From Emergomyces orientalis (Eukaryota > Ascomycota > Eurotiomycetes > Onygenales > Ajellomycetaceae), in contig MOWL01000067.1 in NCBI GenBank assembly GCA_002110485.1, forward strand, positions 2,294,001 to 2,358,000: 64,000 nt of DNA, read 5' to 3'. Below, one piece after another: positions 22,752 through 34,341 of this stretch. The translations under genes and the position numbers were made by a program. The notes beneath the pieces are model-generated. The model was not told where the DNA came from. It saw nothing but the letters and a program-made list of their open reading frames with translations, and made no database searches. Every line of letters starts with the position of its first letter. Position 1 is the stretch's first letter.

Positions 22752-23631
22752 AAGAACATATGCATGATGATTTCATTTCCAAATAGCTTGTATTCTTTTC
22801 AGTTTCAGATTCGGTTTTTTTGGTTTTTTTTTCTCCGTTTCACAGTCTAAAACAAATAAGCAACTTTGTCATTGCTCAATGTTGATAAGTTTTTCTCGTA
22901 ACTCTATATATATTATATTATTTCAAGAATACCTGCTTTTTTTTCGCACCACTCTACTTTCCTGCTTTTGAGAGATAGAAGTATGTGCCTCTCAAGGCTT
23001 TCTATGATTGTTTCTCATCGCTTATCAGTCAAAATATAACCCATCATCAGCAGAACCCACTGCTACTTCTGCTACTCTCGGCAAAGCCTTTTCGTCTTCT
23101 TTCAATGTATCTAACTTCCGCTGTATATTAACAGACAGGAGGCAGTATTCACAAGTTTCAAACCATGACAACACCAAAATTATAATAAAAAATGATTTTC
23201 TCTTTGATTTCATTTTCAATCAATATCATGTAGCAATAAATGATGTTGAATGTATATACATACAAACTCATATCTGAACACACGGATGAGAGTCATAAAT
23301 ACATCTTTCTTAAACAGTTATAGTATATCTTGACCTTATATTGATTTAGCTGATGGTAATACCACATCTATATCAGGCAGTTTGATGGTATTTGAGACTG
23401 AAAGGCAGCGCTGACATGTTTGCAAGATTGCCTTTTCTCTAAACAGTAAGATTGGACCTTTTAAAGCTAAAAATAAAAAGGCAATCATTCAGTAGAGAAA
23501 GCCGAACACACACGTCATAATTGATCTGGAAGATGAGAAGAAGGCTGAGTACAGTACATACATACATATCTATCTATATATATAACACACATCTGGCGCC
23601 AGCAAAATGATAAAAGCAAAATCTCAAAAGC

Positions 23632-24000
23632 AAAAAAAGAGTTCACACCTCTCCCCTCTCAGTCCCCAAGCGAGCCGGAAAGGTGCTACATCTCCGCCCG
23701 TTCAGCATCTCCCAACCCAACCCTCTTTGCCCACTCAACCCGACCGACCGGGCCCAGTACGGCTGGCCATCAGGCGAAGTGAGGTGGGGGGAGGAGTTGG
23801 GGGGAGGTTGGAATGGGAGTGTATGTTAGCCGGTTTTGCGGGTCCCCCGAATCACACACCAAAGGCAGGGGGGTTTAAATACCCGCGGGCCTACGCTGAG
23901 TGCGATTCGAACCAGCGGGTTGCCCTGGGGCTTGGTTTGGCGCGAGCGGGGATTGGGGGGAGCCCTCCGCTGCGCCCCCAGACCGCTGGTTGTTACTTGT
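23632..24000 (-). ncRNA. Candidate structured RNA gene, Pol III-like
   Basis: A GC-rich island in AT-rich non-coding DNA. Read on minus, the first 80 nt form one long nested hairpin: CCAGCGG (23989-23983) with CCGCTGG (23918-23912), CTGGGG (23981-23976) with CCCCAG (23930-23925), GCGC (23975-23972) with GCGC (23943-23940), and AGCGG (23971-23967) with CCGCT (23949-23945). Further helices: GCGGGT (23886-23881) with ACCCGC (23843-23838), a 13-position helix 23818-23806 with 23722-23710 (one mismatch, one wobble), and CCCA-C-CTCA (23788-23780) with TGAGTGGG (23737-23730). An A-box-like GGGCGCAGCGG (23977-23967), a B-box-like GGTTCGAATC (23913-23904) and a T7 terminator (23638-23632) are in the right order for a Pol III transcript of about 370 nt. 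I could not match it to RNase P, MRP, SRP or U3 signatures, and it does not fold as a tRNA. Transcription is inferred only. Confidence 0.35.
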
Positions 24001-24534
24001 GGATGGTAATTCGGGGGGTTTTCAAGATGTATGTTTGGGTTTGAGAGGGAGTGAAGTGAATGAGTTGTGTTGAAAACGTGTGTTGGCTGGAATTCAGGGG
24101 GTTGGCTGGAAAGTTTGATATCACATGATTTTTTTTATGCAAAGGTTTCGTTTCAAACTTTCTTTTTTCCGCAACCAACAAAATAGAACGCAGGTTTTTT
24201 GAAGCTGATGTTCTATCGGGTTTATTTTTATTCTTTACTGTTATGTTCACTAACATCCCTGAGATCAAAAAACTGGAAAGACAGGTAATCAAACCCCACG
24301 CCCCGATATCTTGTTTACTTTACGAAAAGTCACCGAAATATATGTTAGTAATATGAATAAGAACGGTGCATCAAGGTATAACGTTGCAGAGTATACATAA
24401 GTAAATAACGAAGGAGAGAAAATACCGTCGGCATAGTTGAAACCCTTTACAAAGTAAAGCATGAAAATTTTTCAAAATACAAAATAAAAAGTGAAAGAAA
24501 AGTGAACAGAAAAGAAATGGGCTTATATTTTTAG

Positions 24535-24577
24535 TTTCCCCCCTTCCCCCCTTCCCCCTTTCCCCCTTTCCCCCCTT
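24535..24577. repeat. Pyrimidine tandem tract (CCCCCTT)n
   Basis: Imperfect CCCCCTT/CCCCTTT units for about 43 bp on the plus strand, a polypurine-polypyrimidine mirror-type sequence capable of triplex formation. Confidence 0.85.
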
Positions 24578-25249
24578 CGCCCAATAACCCTTATCCTTGC
24601 CCTTGAAAGGCAATACATAGTGTAATGTACAGAGAAATAACAACGAAAGTATCACGAGGGAGACTTAACGCACACATACACACGTGCATACATGCACACG
24701 CCACAGCATACCCAGCTACCTAACTAGTTAGGACCGAGGAGATATTATAGGAGAGAAAACTCGCTGACGGAGTAAAAGCTGAAAAACAAAGTAGATGGAC
24801 ATCGATGTAAGAGCAAGAAACCCTTTGGCCCATTTGGCCCAAAAACGGAATTGGATAAAATCAACATTTACAACTGCTTTTGGCATCAAAAGAGCGCTGA
24901 CCAGGTAAAAGAAGAGAAGGTGGGGCAAGATATAGAACAAAGACAGAGAGGGGCGTAGAGGGTTCAAACATTGCAGAAAAAGAATTAGATCAGGTAGGTA
25001 AGTAAGGAAGGTACAAGTAGAGGCTGAGATGGCAAATATTAAGAAATCTGATGGAAAATTTGGGATTTATTTTGGCGGGGTCCGGGAAAGAACAGCATAT
25101 TACATTCCATGGAGGCGTTATGATGAATCCAGGATATCAAGGTTGAAAATAAAGCGATATTGAAGGACATACACGCCCCACCGAAACGAAGGTGTGGCTA
25201 GAAGCAAAAACCCAAGTCAAACAGAAGAAACGAAGTATATCACCTCGGA

Positions 25250-27667
25250 TCAGCTAGGAATAGCCTGTTCGGACATCGACATCGACATCGACATTGCCAT
25301 GGAGTCACGCCGATTTGCCAGCGCCTGCTGTCGCTGGTGGTCGAGGTGGTGCTCGTCCCCATCCAAGCCACCATCCAACCCAGGCTCCTGGTCATCCGGT
25401 CGCTTCTCATTGGCCCGGTCAAATTCCAGCGCATTTGCCAGTTCACTAGACATCGGGTCCAGTTCGTCTTCTGGTAGGCCGGTGGCGAGGGAGACTAGCT
25501 TACGGTGAACGTCTAGTTTCGTGCTCACGCCGGCATCCGCTCTTTGCTGGATGAGATCTTTGATCGCTTGTTGTCGGGCTTGTTGGGCCTCGAAGAGCTG
25601 GCAGGCAACCTGGTATAATACGTTGAGATCTTGGGGGCTTTCGCAGGAGCTCTCTCCGCCAGAGCTTGTTTGGGCCTGGGACTCTGAATTGACTCTGGCG
25701 TTTTGGAAACGTTTGAGGAGATGTAACCGCTGAACTTGTTCTAGGAGTGATTCATAGTCTTGTTTTACCTTGTTGAAACGTTCAAGTTTGGCTTCAAGTT
25801 CCTCGGTCTCGTTCTCCTTTGCGGCTAGAGAAGCTACTTGTTTCCGGATGTTTTCCCGATCTGATTCCACATGCTCATACAGTCCCTGTGGGTTGGTGAT
25901 ATCTTCAGCACCTTGGGGAGGCCATTTTGTATCGCCATAAGCTAAGGCTAGCTTCCTACTAGCCTCGTCCACAATGGATCCTATTTTCGATAAAAGTGAT
26001 GCAGTGGCTTCGGAGCTCGTGGCTGGGCGAGAGACGCCCGTGTTGTCAGAAGTATTATTCAATTCGGCATGATCTGTGTCAGCAACACTGTGGTGGGTCA
26101 CTGATGACGGTGGTGGTGGATTATCTTTATAGCGACGGGAAATCGTTCGAAGTATTGCATTGGCACTTTCTCCCGCCTTGTTGGGAATATCGCCAGCTTC
26201 AGGACACTGTGATAAAAGCATGGTAGCGAGCCGATAGCATCCATTTTTTGCCGCTGCTAGAGCAGCGGTATCACCGTTCGAATCCTGAGATGAAAGGAGT
26301 AAAGAAATCTGATGAGGCGGCAGAATATCATTCAGTTTATCCATCAGTATTTGACAATAGTATCGTGAACTCTTCCACTTGCCCTTACTCCTAGTTGTTG
26401 CGGCCAGGTGGTTGAAGACAGTTGCCCCAAACCAGTCTCTGAACGTGATGGTCTCCTGGAGGAGGTCTGCCAAATCCTGCATAGTCCCTTTTTCATAATT
26501 ATTCGTGAATAAAACCGCGCGAACTAGAGGAGTCTCGTCATGATTGGACAATGCTTTTACATTTGCGCCACGATTTATTAGATCTCGAACAATATCGATG
26601 TCACCCATCGAGCACGCCCAGTGGAGAGCGGTATTTCCATGGTCATCGATGGGCCTGTCAACTTGGAAATTTGCCGGTGGTTCCGGGGGGAGTATTCTTG
26701 TTGCTGCGGGCGCATCTCCCACAGTCATGAAGTAGTCCAAGAGTTGGTCGCCATAGATGATATGTTGTTGTTCGATAATGCTCAGGCTGATATCATTCAA
26801 CCCGCGCTTGCGCTTCCGCGACTGCGTCGAGTGCTGGGACATTGGCGCCATATCTTCTTCTGCTATCATGGAAGACGACTCCATGCTTCCTTGCGCGATC
26901 GATTCATCATCACGGAACGACTGGTTAACAGCAGACAGATGGTAATCTTGACTAAAGCTTGCTTGCGGCGGTGGCGGCAGGGGTATAGGTTGCTGCTGTT
27001 TCCTTGGGGAAAAGGATGATTCCTCCGACATGAGTCTTCTATTGGGGGCGACATTTTTTGGCACTCTTGGTCTCGATGATGCGGCCGTTGTATGTTTTGG
27101 CGCTGGTGGAGGGGTCCTATCCCCAGCGACGAAATCAAAAATGGGTAGGAGCTTATCAAGGATTCCATTCCGCTCAGCTAAATCTCGCCCCTCTGGAAGC
27201 GGCACCCATGTTCCTAAAACCCATGGTCAGCTCAATGCTGTAACGACATGCGGCACCCAGTGTTCCATTGATGCGCTAGGCAAAAGGAAAGAAAAATAAA
27301 AATACCTTGATATTTTCCATATCCTCCCTGAACCTTTTCGTGGACACCTTTTTGGACCTCCCTCTCGAGAATGCGGGTTCTCGCGGGTTTATCCAGCCCA
27401 GCCACCTTGAGGATATGAGTCGCATTGATCCAGTCGTCTGATCGCCGTCGCATAACATTGTCAGCGCCAACTTTGAACTCATAGACGGGTACCTATACAT
27501 ATATAGAGCTAATCATCAGCCAGAGGTCCGCAAAAGTATGCATATATATGTACATATATATATCTCAGGAAATATATCCCGAGATGATCTCCAAACGAAA
27601 CAATAATACTCACACTGCTGTAGGTAGCAGAATAGATTTTATCACCCCACACACTTGCTGCCGCCAT
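25250..27667 (-). CDS. mbp1: APSES transcription factor Mbp1 (MBF DNA-binding subunit)
   Basis: Three exons: 27667-27614, 27492-27306 and 27213-25250, giving 734 residues. Residues about 8-105 are the APSES/KilA-N DNA-binding domain, beginning WGDKIYSATYS, with DDWINATHILKVAGL, RTRILEREV and GGYGKYQGTWVPL, nearly collinear with budding-yeast Mbp1. Ankyrin repeats (HGNTALHWACSMGD, GANVKALSNHDETPLVRA) span about 270-400, and a coiled coil about 540-582 probably pairs with Swi6. Mbp1 with Swi6 drives G1/S genes through ACGCGT-type MCB elements. The C-terminus carries a Met-Ser dipeptide repeat coded by a tandem hexamer at 25270-25296. All splice junctions keep frame and place introns inside the APSES domain. 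It is divergent from the NDUFB7 gene, with 532 bp between start codons. Confidence 0.97.
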
Positions 27668-28199
27668 GGTGGACGGATGATGATGATGATGATGATTAAC
27701 AGTTGGTCAATCGAGGCGGGAGAGACCCAAACGCAACCAATGGAAAAGCAGGGGGCCAAAAATGGGTGGGATACTATGGCATTAGAGTGTTGGCAGTGGC
27801 ATAGAAACCAGACAAGTAAAAGCAGCAGATGCAGCGCATTTCCCCCCTTTGACGACGACAACAGAGCGCAGAGAGAGAGAGGAGAGAGAGTTGAGTGACG
27901 AAGGTTGATGCAGTGTGGTCCGATTTGCGGGATGACGGGGAGACGCGACGGAGCCTTGTTTTCTCGCGTAAAGTGAAGGCGCTGGTTGGGCCCGGAACCA
28001 ATTACTCCGGGGCGCCGAGGGGAAACCGAGCCTCATCAGGTAAGCAGGTAAATCAAGGCGCCGAGACAGAGCACACAACAGACGAAGAGAGAAGAGAAGA
28101 CAAGAGCACACACACATACACAGTGCCCATACAAGACACACACACACACACACACACACAGAGTGGTTTCTTCTGAGAGGGAAATCAGGAGTTGCAATC
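27668..28199. promoter_or_regulatory. Shared divergent promoter mbp1 / NDUFB7
   Basis: 532 bp between the two start codons. A (GAT)n run lies just upstream of mbp1 (about 27677-27697). Two WCGCGW elements, ACGCGA at 27943-27948 and TCGCGT at 27964-27969, resemble MBF/SBF half-consensus sites. An (AC)12 run at about 28136-28160 sits 40 bp before the NDUFB7 ATG, so probably in its 5' UTR. Confidence 0.6.
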
Positions 28200-28652
28200 A
28201 TGACACATGTAGAGGCTGCTAAGGATGTCAGGCGTGAGTAATTCTTCCTGGCTTTTAAAATTCGTGTCAAGCACCTCCCCACCCCAACAACCCAATTGAA
28301 TGAGAATGAATGAGCCCAATGCGATTACTGACCCGAGCTTATGAATAGCTGCAACCAGAGAAGAAATGTCTGAGGCTCGGTTGCCTCTTGCCTACCGAGA
28401 CAGCTGCGCCCATCTCCTGATCCCATTGAACCGATGTCGATACGAAGAATACTATCTGCCATGGAAGTGCGAGGTACGATCCAATGTCCATACTTACAAT
28501 ATTGTCCCGAAATATATACACTGACGACATCTGTTTGCGCTGGTTAGAATGAGAGACATTCCTACGAAAAGTGCCAGTATGAAGAGTTCAAACTGCGGGT
28601 TGCGAAGATGGACGAACTACGGGCGGCCAAAGGTGGTGCTAGAAGCAATTAG
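28200..28652 (+). CDS. NADH:ubiquinone oxidoreductase B18 subunit (NDUFB7)
   Basis: Three exons, 28200-28233, 28349-28473 and 28548-28652, give 87 residues. The small protein carries the CHCH signature of this subunit as two Cx9C motifs, CAHLLIPLNRC and CENERHSYEKC, plus the family core LAYRDSCAHLL and YEEYYLPWKC and a charged C-terminal helix (KLRVAKMDELRAAKGG). NDUFB7 lies on the intermembrane-space face of the complex I membrane arm; its cysteines form disulfides through the Mia40 route. Both introns start GTRNGN and end AG, and the second splits the second Cx9C motif right after its first Cys codon and the following Glu. The length is close to fungal orthologues. It is too split to be seen as one open frame. 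Confidence 0.96.
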
Positions 28653-30442
28653 GCATTGGAGGGGATCTGGAGTTGTTTGTTCGGCTTTTTATTTTCCTGT
28701 TTGCTTTTTTCCTTTTTCCTTTTTTTTATTATTTAATATTACATTAAAAATTCCCCCAATTGGCATAGAGTTGCTGTATTGTATATAGAAAAGAGCTTGA
28801 GGGCCGGGGCAAAATTTGTTGGTTGTGGATTTGTTCGGTTGGGGGCAAGCCATTCGTCGCGTGCAATGTTCGTTCGCTCCCTCATCGAAAACCTTTCTTT
28901 GCCTCGCAATTTTTCTCTTGCCAAAAGAGAAACAAAAGGAAGATTTATACCGTCGTGGCATAATTATAGAGTCTCAATCACGCAGACCGCAACTGTGATT
29001 TTCTGTGGAGACCAGCTCGAATGACGGCCCCTGTGTGGCCAGACCATAACTATCTTTGGCGTATATCTTTAATTCAGGTAGCAGAGGACCATGCAATATT
29101 AAATAGCCAAAGGACATGGTTATGGTATTGGTATTTTTTTTTGGAATTTATATAAGGCGGCCCGGGTTCCGTATTATTATTGATCGGCTCCGATGGAACC
29201 CCATGCTACTATTATTATTATTATTAATATTAAGAAACTGGATGTTCTATCCCGCTGGAACCCGCCCGCATCCCACTTCACCCATCGTCCGGAATATCTG
29301 ATTTATAAGCAGGAAGCGGAGAAGAAAAAAGAAAAAGGGAATCCGGGATATCGTGGACGGAGATCCAGCGTTGTATTTATCAGCTTTTTCGATGGCTTCT
29401 TCTGGACCGTGTATGTGGGATAGGGACGGCTCCATTATTTACCAAGCTCCGTAAAGTATTCCAATTCATTCCAGGCTACTCCGTACATGTTCTGATATCT
29501 TCAGTCTGCGATCCCTTGCAAATCCTTGCTGTCCGAGAATAGTTTGATTTGGGAGCCAGCGAGTGAGAAGTTTTAGATTAGTCGGCTATACATCGTAAAC
29601 GAGCCTTGGTGCGTCTGTCTTTCTCTCTTTGATCATGATTGAGAGAGGGGTATCCATGTCCGTTGACCCAGGAATAATATCATGATATGGCGTATAGTCA
29701 GTAGTTAGTTAACTATCGCTAATCCATGAATATGTAAACATCTGAATCAAGACTCTCACCAAACTATATCCAATCAGCCAATGGGTATTGTCCAGTAAAT
29801 ATCAGTTGCTCTAAGTATGTACGTACACAAGGCTGATTTCATTTTGCGTGAATAATGCGAAAATTACATACCGTGGGGGAAGAACAAGGACCAGATGTCA
29901 TATAGTAAAAGTACCCCTCCATGTACCAGTAAGTTAGTACTGTACATATGTCGTAAGTAAGTTAGCTTTTGCCAAAAAAGAAAAACCCCGCCTATAATCG
30001 CGTTCGTGCTGCGGTAACATAGTAGCACGCTGTAACAGCAGACGAAGGACACTAAATAAGAAAATAGAATCTCGTGTCTGTTCTGGATGTATAAAGGATC
30101 GCGAGATGGAAGCGAACTATTCAATCTTTTTTTTCCTACTTATTTTCTTTTTATTCCTCTTGATATTTTCTCTTTTCTTTTCGCTGTTCGGCAAACGCTG
30201 CTTCGATATACCGAAAAATCTAGATTTTTTTGCCTCCTGCTGGGCAAAGATACCATCAAGCTCCAGTCTCCAGTCTCCCAGAAACTTTTATATTTCGTAC
30301 CACAAAACCCTAGCAGCCCATTATTCCCCCATAATTCTTCTTCCCTTAACCTTCCCTTAGGCCTGAGAGCCCGGCTTTTCAACTATCTCCTCTCTCTTCA
30401 CTACCCCGAAGAGCTAAAATACATGAGACCGTTCCTGTCGTC
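28653..30442. other. Intergenic: NDUFB7 3' flank and gsh1 promoter
   Basis: 1.8 kb with no supportable gene. TACTCCGTA at 29477-29485 and GTACTGTACA at 29937-29946 belong to the recurrent short palindromes of this window. The stretch 30120-30410 is pyrimidine-rich on the plus strand and ends close to the gsh1 ATG, as expected for its promoter/leader. A 5' part of an open frame runs through this leader but joins exon 2 only by chance. Confidence 0.6.
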
Positions 30443-33013
30443 ATGGGCCTGCTGTACGGAATCCCGCTCAGATTTACCCCAGAAAAAAATCTCCCCCCTC
30501 CCTCCCACAATTTTAGATAAACAATTTCTCATCACTAACGTATCCCATAACAGAGCGCTTGGCACCCCGCTGGCCTGGCCGGAAGCGAAGAAGAATGCGA
30601 AACAAGTTAGAGAATGGGGAATTGAAGTATGCGGCGCCATTTGTCCACACCACTTCGGTATAAAATATCACTGATCAGGAAGCTGACCCCTTCTCCGCTC
30701 AGCAACTTTTGGCCATCTGGAGTAAAGCAAAGGGAAAGGAACGCGATGCGCTGCTTTGGGGTGATGAGGTATGACCAATATCCCCGCCATGTTGAATATG
30801 ATTTTTTTCTCTCTTTATTTTCCTGAGTGGCTGCTGATGATGGTTGCGGAGATCAGGTAGAATACCTCGTCGTAGCGGTGGATGAGAAGGCGCAGAAAGT
30901 GCGCCTTTCGCTCCGCCAGGCGGATATCTTGAATTCACTCGCGCAAGAGGAAGAGCAGGCAAATGGGAAATTGGTAGAGGGGCTCTTGGATGGAGTGTAT
31001 GTGATAAGATTAATACCCTCTTCAGTTGCCCTATCCCTACGTTATTGATCCATATGGGGTTTTTCTGTTGCATTGCTGCTAATCGCCCATTTTGATGAGA
31101 TAGAAAAGAACCGCTTCCCAAGTTCCACCCAGAGTTTGGACGGTTTATGTTGGAGGCGACCCCGGGAAAGCCATGGGGAATTGGATTCGAAGATCTCCTG
31201 ATGGTGGAGTCGAATATGAAGTGGAGGTGGGCCGATTCTTTTGCTTTTCCCTTTCCACCCAAGCGCTCGAGCTTCCAATGAACTGAAATGGCTAAACGGC
31301 TAACTTGTGGACGAGGTATATAGGCGGGTTATTGCGAAAAAGCATATGGAACCGAATGAATATCCCATAACCCTCACCACATTCCCACGACTGGGCACCA
31401 AGGACGATTTCACGCAGCCATTCTATCCCCTCTCCGGCGGTGCGCTCCGCTCACAATTCGTCCCCGACGAAATCGCAAACCCTCATATCCGGTTTCCTAC
31501 TCTAGCTGCAAATATACGATCTAGGAGAGGCCGAAAGGTGCAGCTGAACGTCCCCGTGTTTCGGGATAGGAATACTCCCTGGCCATTCAATGACCCTACT
31601 GTCAACTACGATCTCCATAACTGGCCAGAAGATGATGATGTGCGAAATGGTGCTGTGAAACAGAACCATGTGTATATGGATGCCATGGCGTTTGGCATGG
31701 GAAGTTGCTGTTTGCAAATCACCTTCCAATGTAAAAATATCACGGAGGGGAGAAGGCTTTATGATCAACTAAGCCCTCTGGGCCCGATAATGCTGGCTTT
31801 GACTGCCGCTACACCGATTTACAAAGGCTTCTTAGTAGATACTGACGTGCGGTGGAATCAAATCAGCAACGCGGTGGATTGCCGCACTCCTGAGGAGCTT
31901 GGAGAAAAGGTACGTGCCGTTCTAACCCAGGAATAATGTAATTGCTTCCCCGATATGGCATGATCCGAGTTCTAACGAAAATGAGAATAGCCGCTGAAAA
32001 ATGATCGCTGGCGCATCCCAAAGTCAAGATACGCCTCCAACTCCACCTACATATCCCAAGATCCACGACTACGACCTGAATATATGGACCCAGACCTCGT
32101 CATTGATGAAGATATCAAAAAACGCCTCCTAGATGGTGGTATGGATGACCTACTCGCCACACATTTCGCCCACCTCTTCATCCGCGACCCCATCGTAATC
32201 TTCGCCGAGGACCTGAAAGAACTTGACCTGAACCAAACCAACCACTTCGAAAACCTGCAGTCGACAAATTGGCAACATATCCGCTTCAAGCCGCCGCCGG
32301 CCGAAAACGACATCGGCTGGCGCGTCGAGTTCCGCCCTATGGAGATCCAAATAACCGATTTTGAAAACGCCGCCTTCAGCGTTTTCATGGTCCTCATCAC
32401 CCGTGCCATTCTCAGCTTCGATCTGAACCTATACATCCCCATTCCGCTCACGACAGAGAACATGGAAACCGCCCACGCACGCAATGCCGTCCTCGAGCAG
32501 AAATTCTACTTCCGCAAAGACCCGTTCCCACACCGCATCCCGCGCCATCAGCAGCAGCAGCAGCAGCAGCACAGCAACCCAAACAGCACAAGCGGCAATG
32601 TGTCAGAATCCAGCTCCCGTTCTTCCTCCGGCCTCTCAACGCCGAACCTGCGCCCCATAGAATCCGAGTACGAGCTCATGACCATCGCGGACATCATCAA
32701 TGGCACACAGGACGGGTTTCCCGGCCTGATCCCGCTGGTCGAGTCGTATCTCAACAGCGTCAATGTCGATGTGGAGACGCGGTGCCAGCTTGCCACGTAC
32801 CTGGAGCTCATCCGTCGGCGTGCGGATGGTAGTCTGTGGACCAATGCGAAGTGGATTCGCGAGTTTGTGGCCAAGCATCCGGAATACCAGCATGATAGTG
32901 TGGTTTCGGAGAAGATCAGCTTTGATCTTATCAATGCTGTTGAAGAAGTTACGGAGAAGGAGGGGAGGGGTGGTAGCGTAGGGTGGGAGATGTTGAAGGG
33001 CCGTAAAGAGTGA
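30443..33013 (+). CDS. gsh1: Glutamate-cysteine ligase catalytic subunit (gamma-glutamylcysteine synthetase)
   Basis: Seven exons: 30443-30453, 30554-30626, 30703-30768, 30857-30996, 31104-31226, 31324-31909 and 31991-33013, total 2022 nt, 673 residues. It catalyses ATP-dependent joining of glutamate and cysteine, the first and rate-limiting step of glutathione synthesis, in the cytosol. Signatures: N-terminal MGLLALGTPLAWPEA, WGDEVEYLVV near residue 50, HPEFGRFMLEATPGKPWG near 105-122, and MAFGMGSCCLQITFQ near 256-268 (metal/substrate-binding region of the eukaryotic GCL family). A Gln7 tract followed by a Ser/Asn-rich loop at about 520-550 interrupts the otherwise conserved C-terminal half; such inserts vary between fungi. 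The first coding exon is only 11 nt, and the reading MGLL|ALGTPL confirms it. Length fits fungal Gsh1. Confidence 0.97.
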
Positions 33014-34341
33014 TCTGATTCCGCTCTTCCCCTTTACTTCTCCCCCATTTTACACTCTCCTCTCTCGCCCTTCCCCTTCCCCCTTCCCCCTTTCATTTAC
33101 TTTTACGTATATAACGTGGTCTAGGTTTTGATTTTTGTCTATAATTTTTTTCTGCATTTTGTGTTTTTCTCTTGACCTCCGTTCCAGCACATGACACTTT
33201 CTACGATATAATTACTTATTTCAGAGGTGATAACTATATTTTGTTTGGTATAGACGCATCTACGAATTTTGCTGCCGGTATTTGTCTCCCAAAGACATGC
33301 TGTTTTTTCTTCTTCTTTTTTTTCTCGTTCCCTAAGTTTAATGGCGGAAACTATATTCAATTTAGACCGAAGACTCCTTTTTGATTTTGTTTGATGGGAG
33401 GGAACTATGATATGATTTCAAATCAGCGAAGAGAGTTATTTCTTTCGTTTTCGCGCCACTCTGTCGTCCCTCTAGCCTTTTTATCTATCTATTCATGGCC
33501 GTACTGTATATTTAATATCTCTCATGCTCCATGGAAGGTATGGTATGCCAATGTCGATTTGCATTGTATGGCACCAGCAAACATGCAAGGCACTTCTCAA
33601 TATAATCGTCCCCTTCACACACAACACCTACGAAGTATATAAAGTCCTCCCTTGTAACTATAGCTACCGTTCCCAGGCACCTGGATTGGCTGGCTCGCAT
33701 CTCTGGCAGGTTTATCGCGCCTTTACTCCTACACCCGCATCCATTTATGTAATCAATCCTTTCGTGTTTGCAAAACCCCCATTATAGCCCATGGTAGAGT
33801 TGAGAGAGAATAATATAACGGTGGCAACGAGCTTGAATTAGCGTCCACCCCACTCCCTTACCCAAGCATCTATCGTTTCACCCCATCGGATGTTACAAGC
33901 ATCCCTTCGCCCTAGCTATCTAGGCACAGATACCGGGTATCCGAGGAATCCCTAGCCTGTGGGCGACACCCTGCATTTTCTTTGATATATGCCTCCTCGT
34001 TCGCGTACCTAGTTTCGTTTTGTGTAGACAGGAATTGCTTATCGTTTGAAAGCGTAAAAAAAGTTAGGATTTTTGCCGCCTCGGCGAAAATAAAGCATGG
34101 GAGCCAGGAAACGACCTTCGTCATGAGTGAAGTCAGAAAATGCATGGGAAAGAAGAAGAAAAAAATTAAAATAAAATAAAATAGTCATCTTTCGTTGCCT
34201 AGGCATTTCACCATCGTCAAATTAAACCCCACAATTCCATTATTGCCCCTTGCTTTATATATCAACTGGCGATTGCCAGCTACCATTAATTATCAGAGCG
34301 TAGACAGAAAACCCCTGCAACTTCAAAAAACCATAAAGCCC
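33014..34341. other. Intergenic between convergent gsh1 and VIT-vWA genes
   Basis: 1.3 kb holding both 3' flanks. A CCCTTCC-type pyrimidine run follows the gsh1 stop (33050-33100). No coding exon is recognised; the short frames are AT-rich noise. Confidence 0.6.

Larger units (their letters stand above)
21571..25249. other. Intergenic: distal upstream region and MBP1 3' flank
   Basis: 3.7 kb. It holds a T30-G8 run at 22714-22751, the GC-rich structured island described separately at 23632-24000, a CCCCTT tract at 24535-24577, and otherwise AT-rich DNA. Short open frames (for example the lysine-rich one reading the T30 run) are compositional artefacts. Confidence 0.55.

Noticed and set aside
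22490..22765. Lysine-run frame on minus
   Set aside because: Reads the T30 homopolymer; no other support.
23895..23985. tRNA gene on minus at the B-box-like GGTTCGAATC
   Set aside because: The A-box spacing is right, but the T-stem (only one of the outer pairs forms), acceptor stem and anticodon arm do not fold; not a tRNA.
23607..24044. 145-codon plus-strand frame across the GC-rich island
   Set aside because: High GC removes stops by chance; Gly/Pro/Arg-rich with no domain, and the island is better explained by RNA-like helices.
30087..30674. 195-codon plus-strand frame
   Set aside because: Only its last part is coding, as exon 2 of gsh1; the rest is leader plus the first intron.
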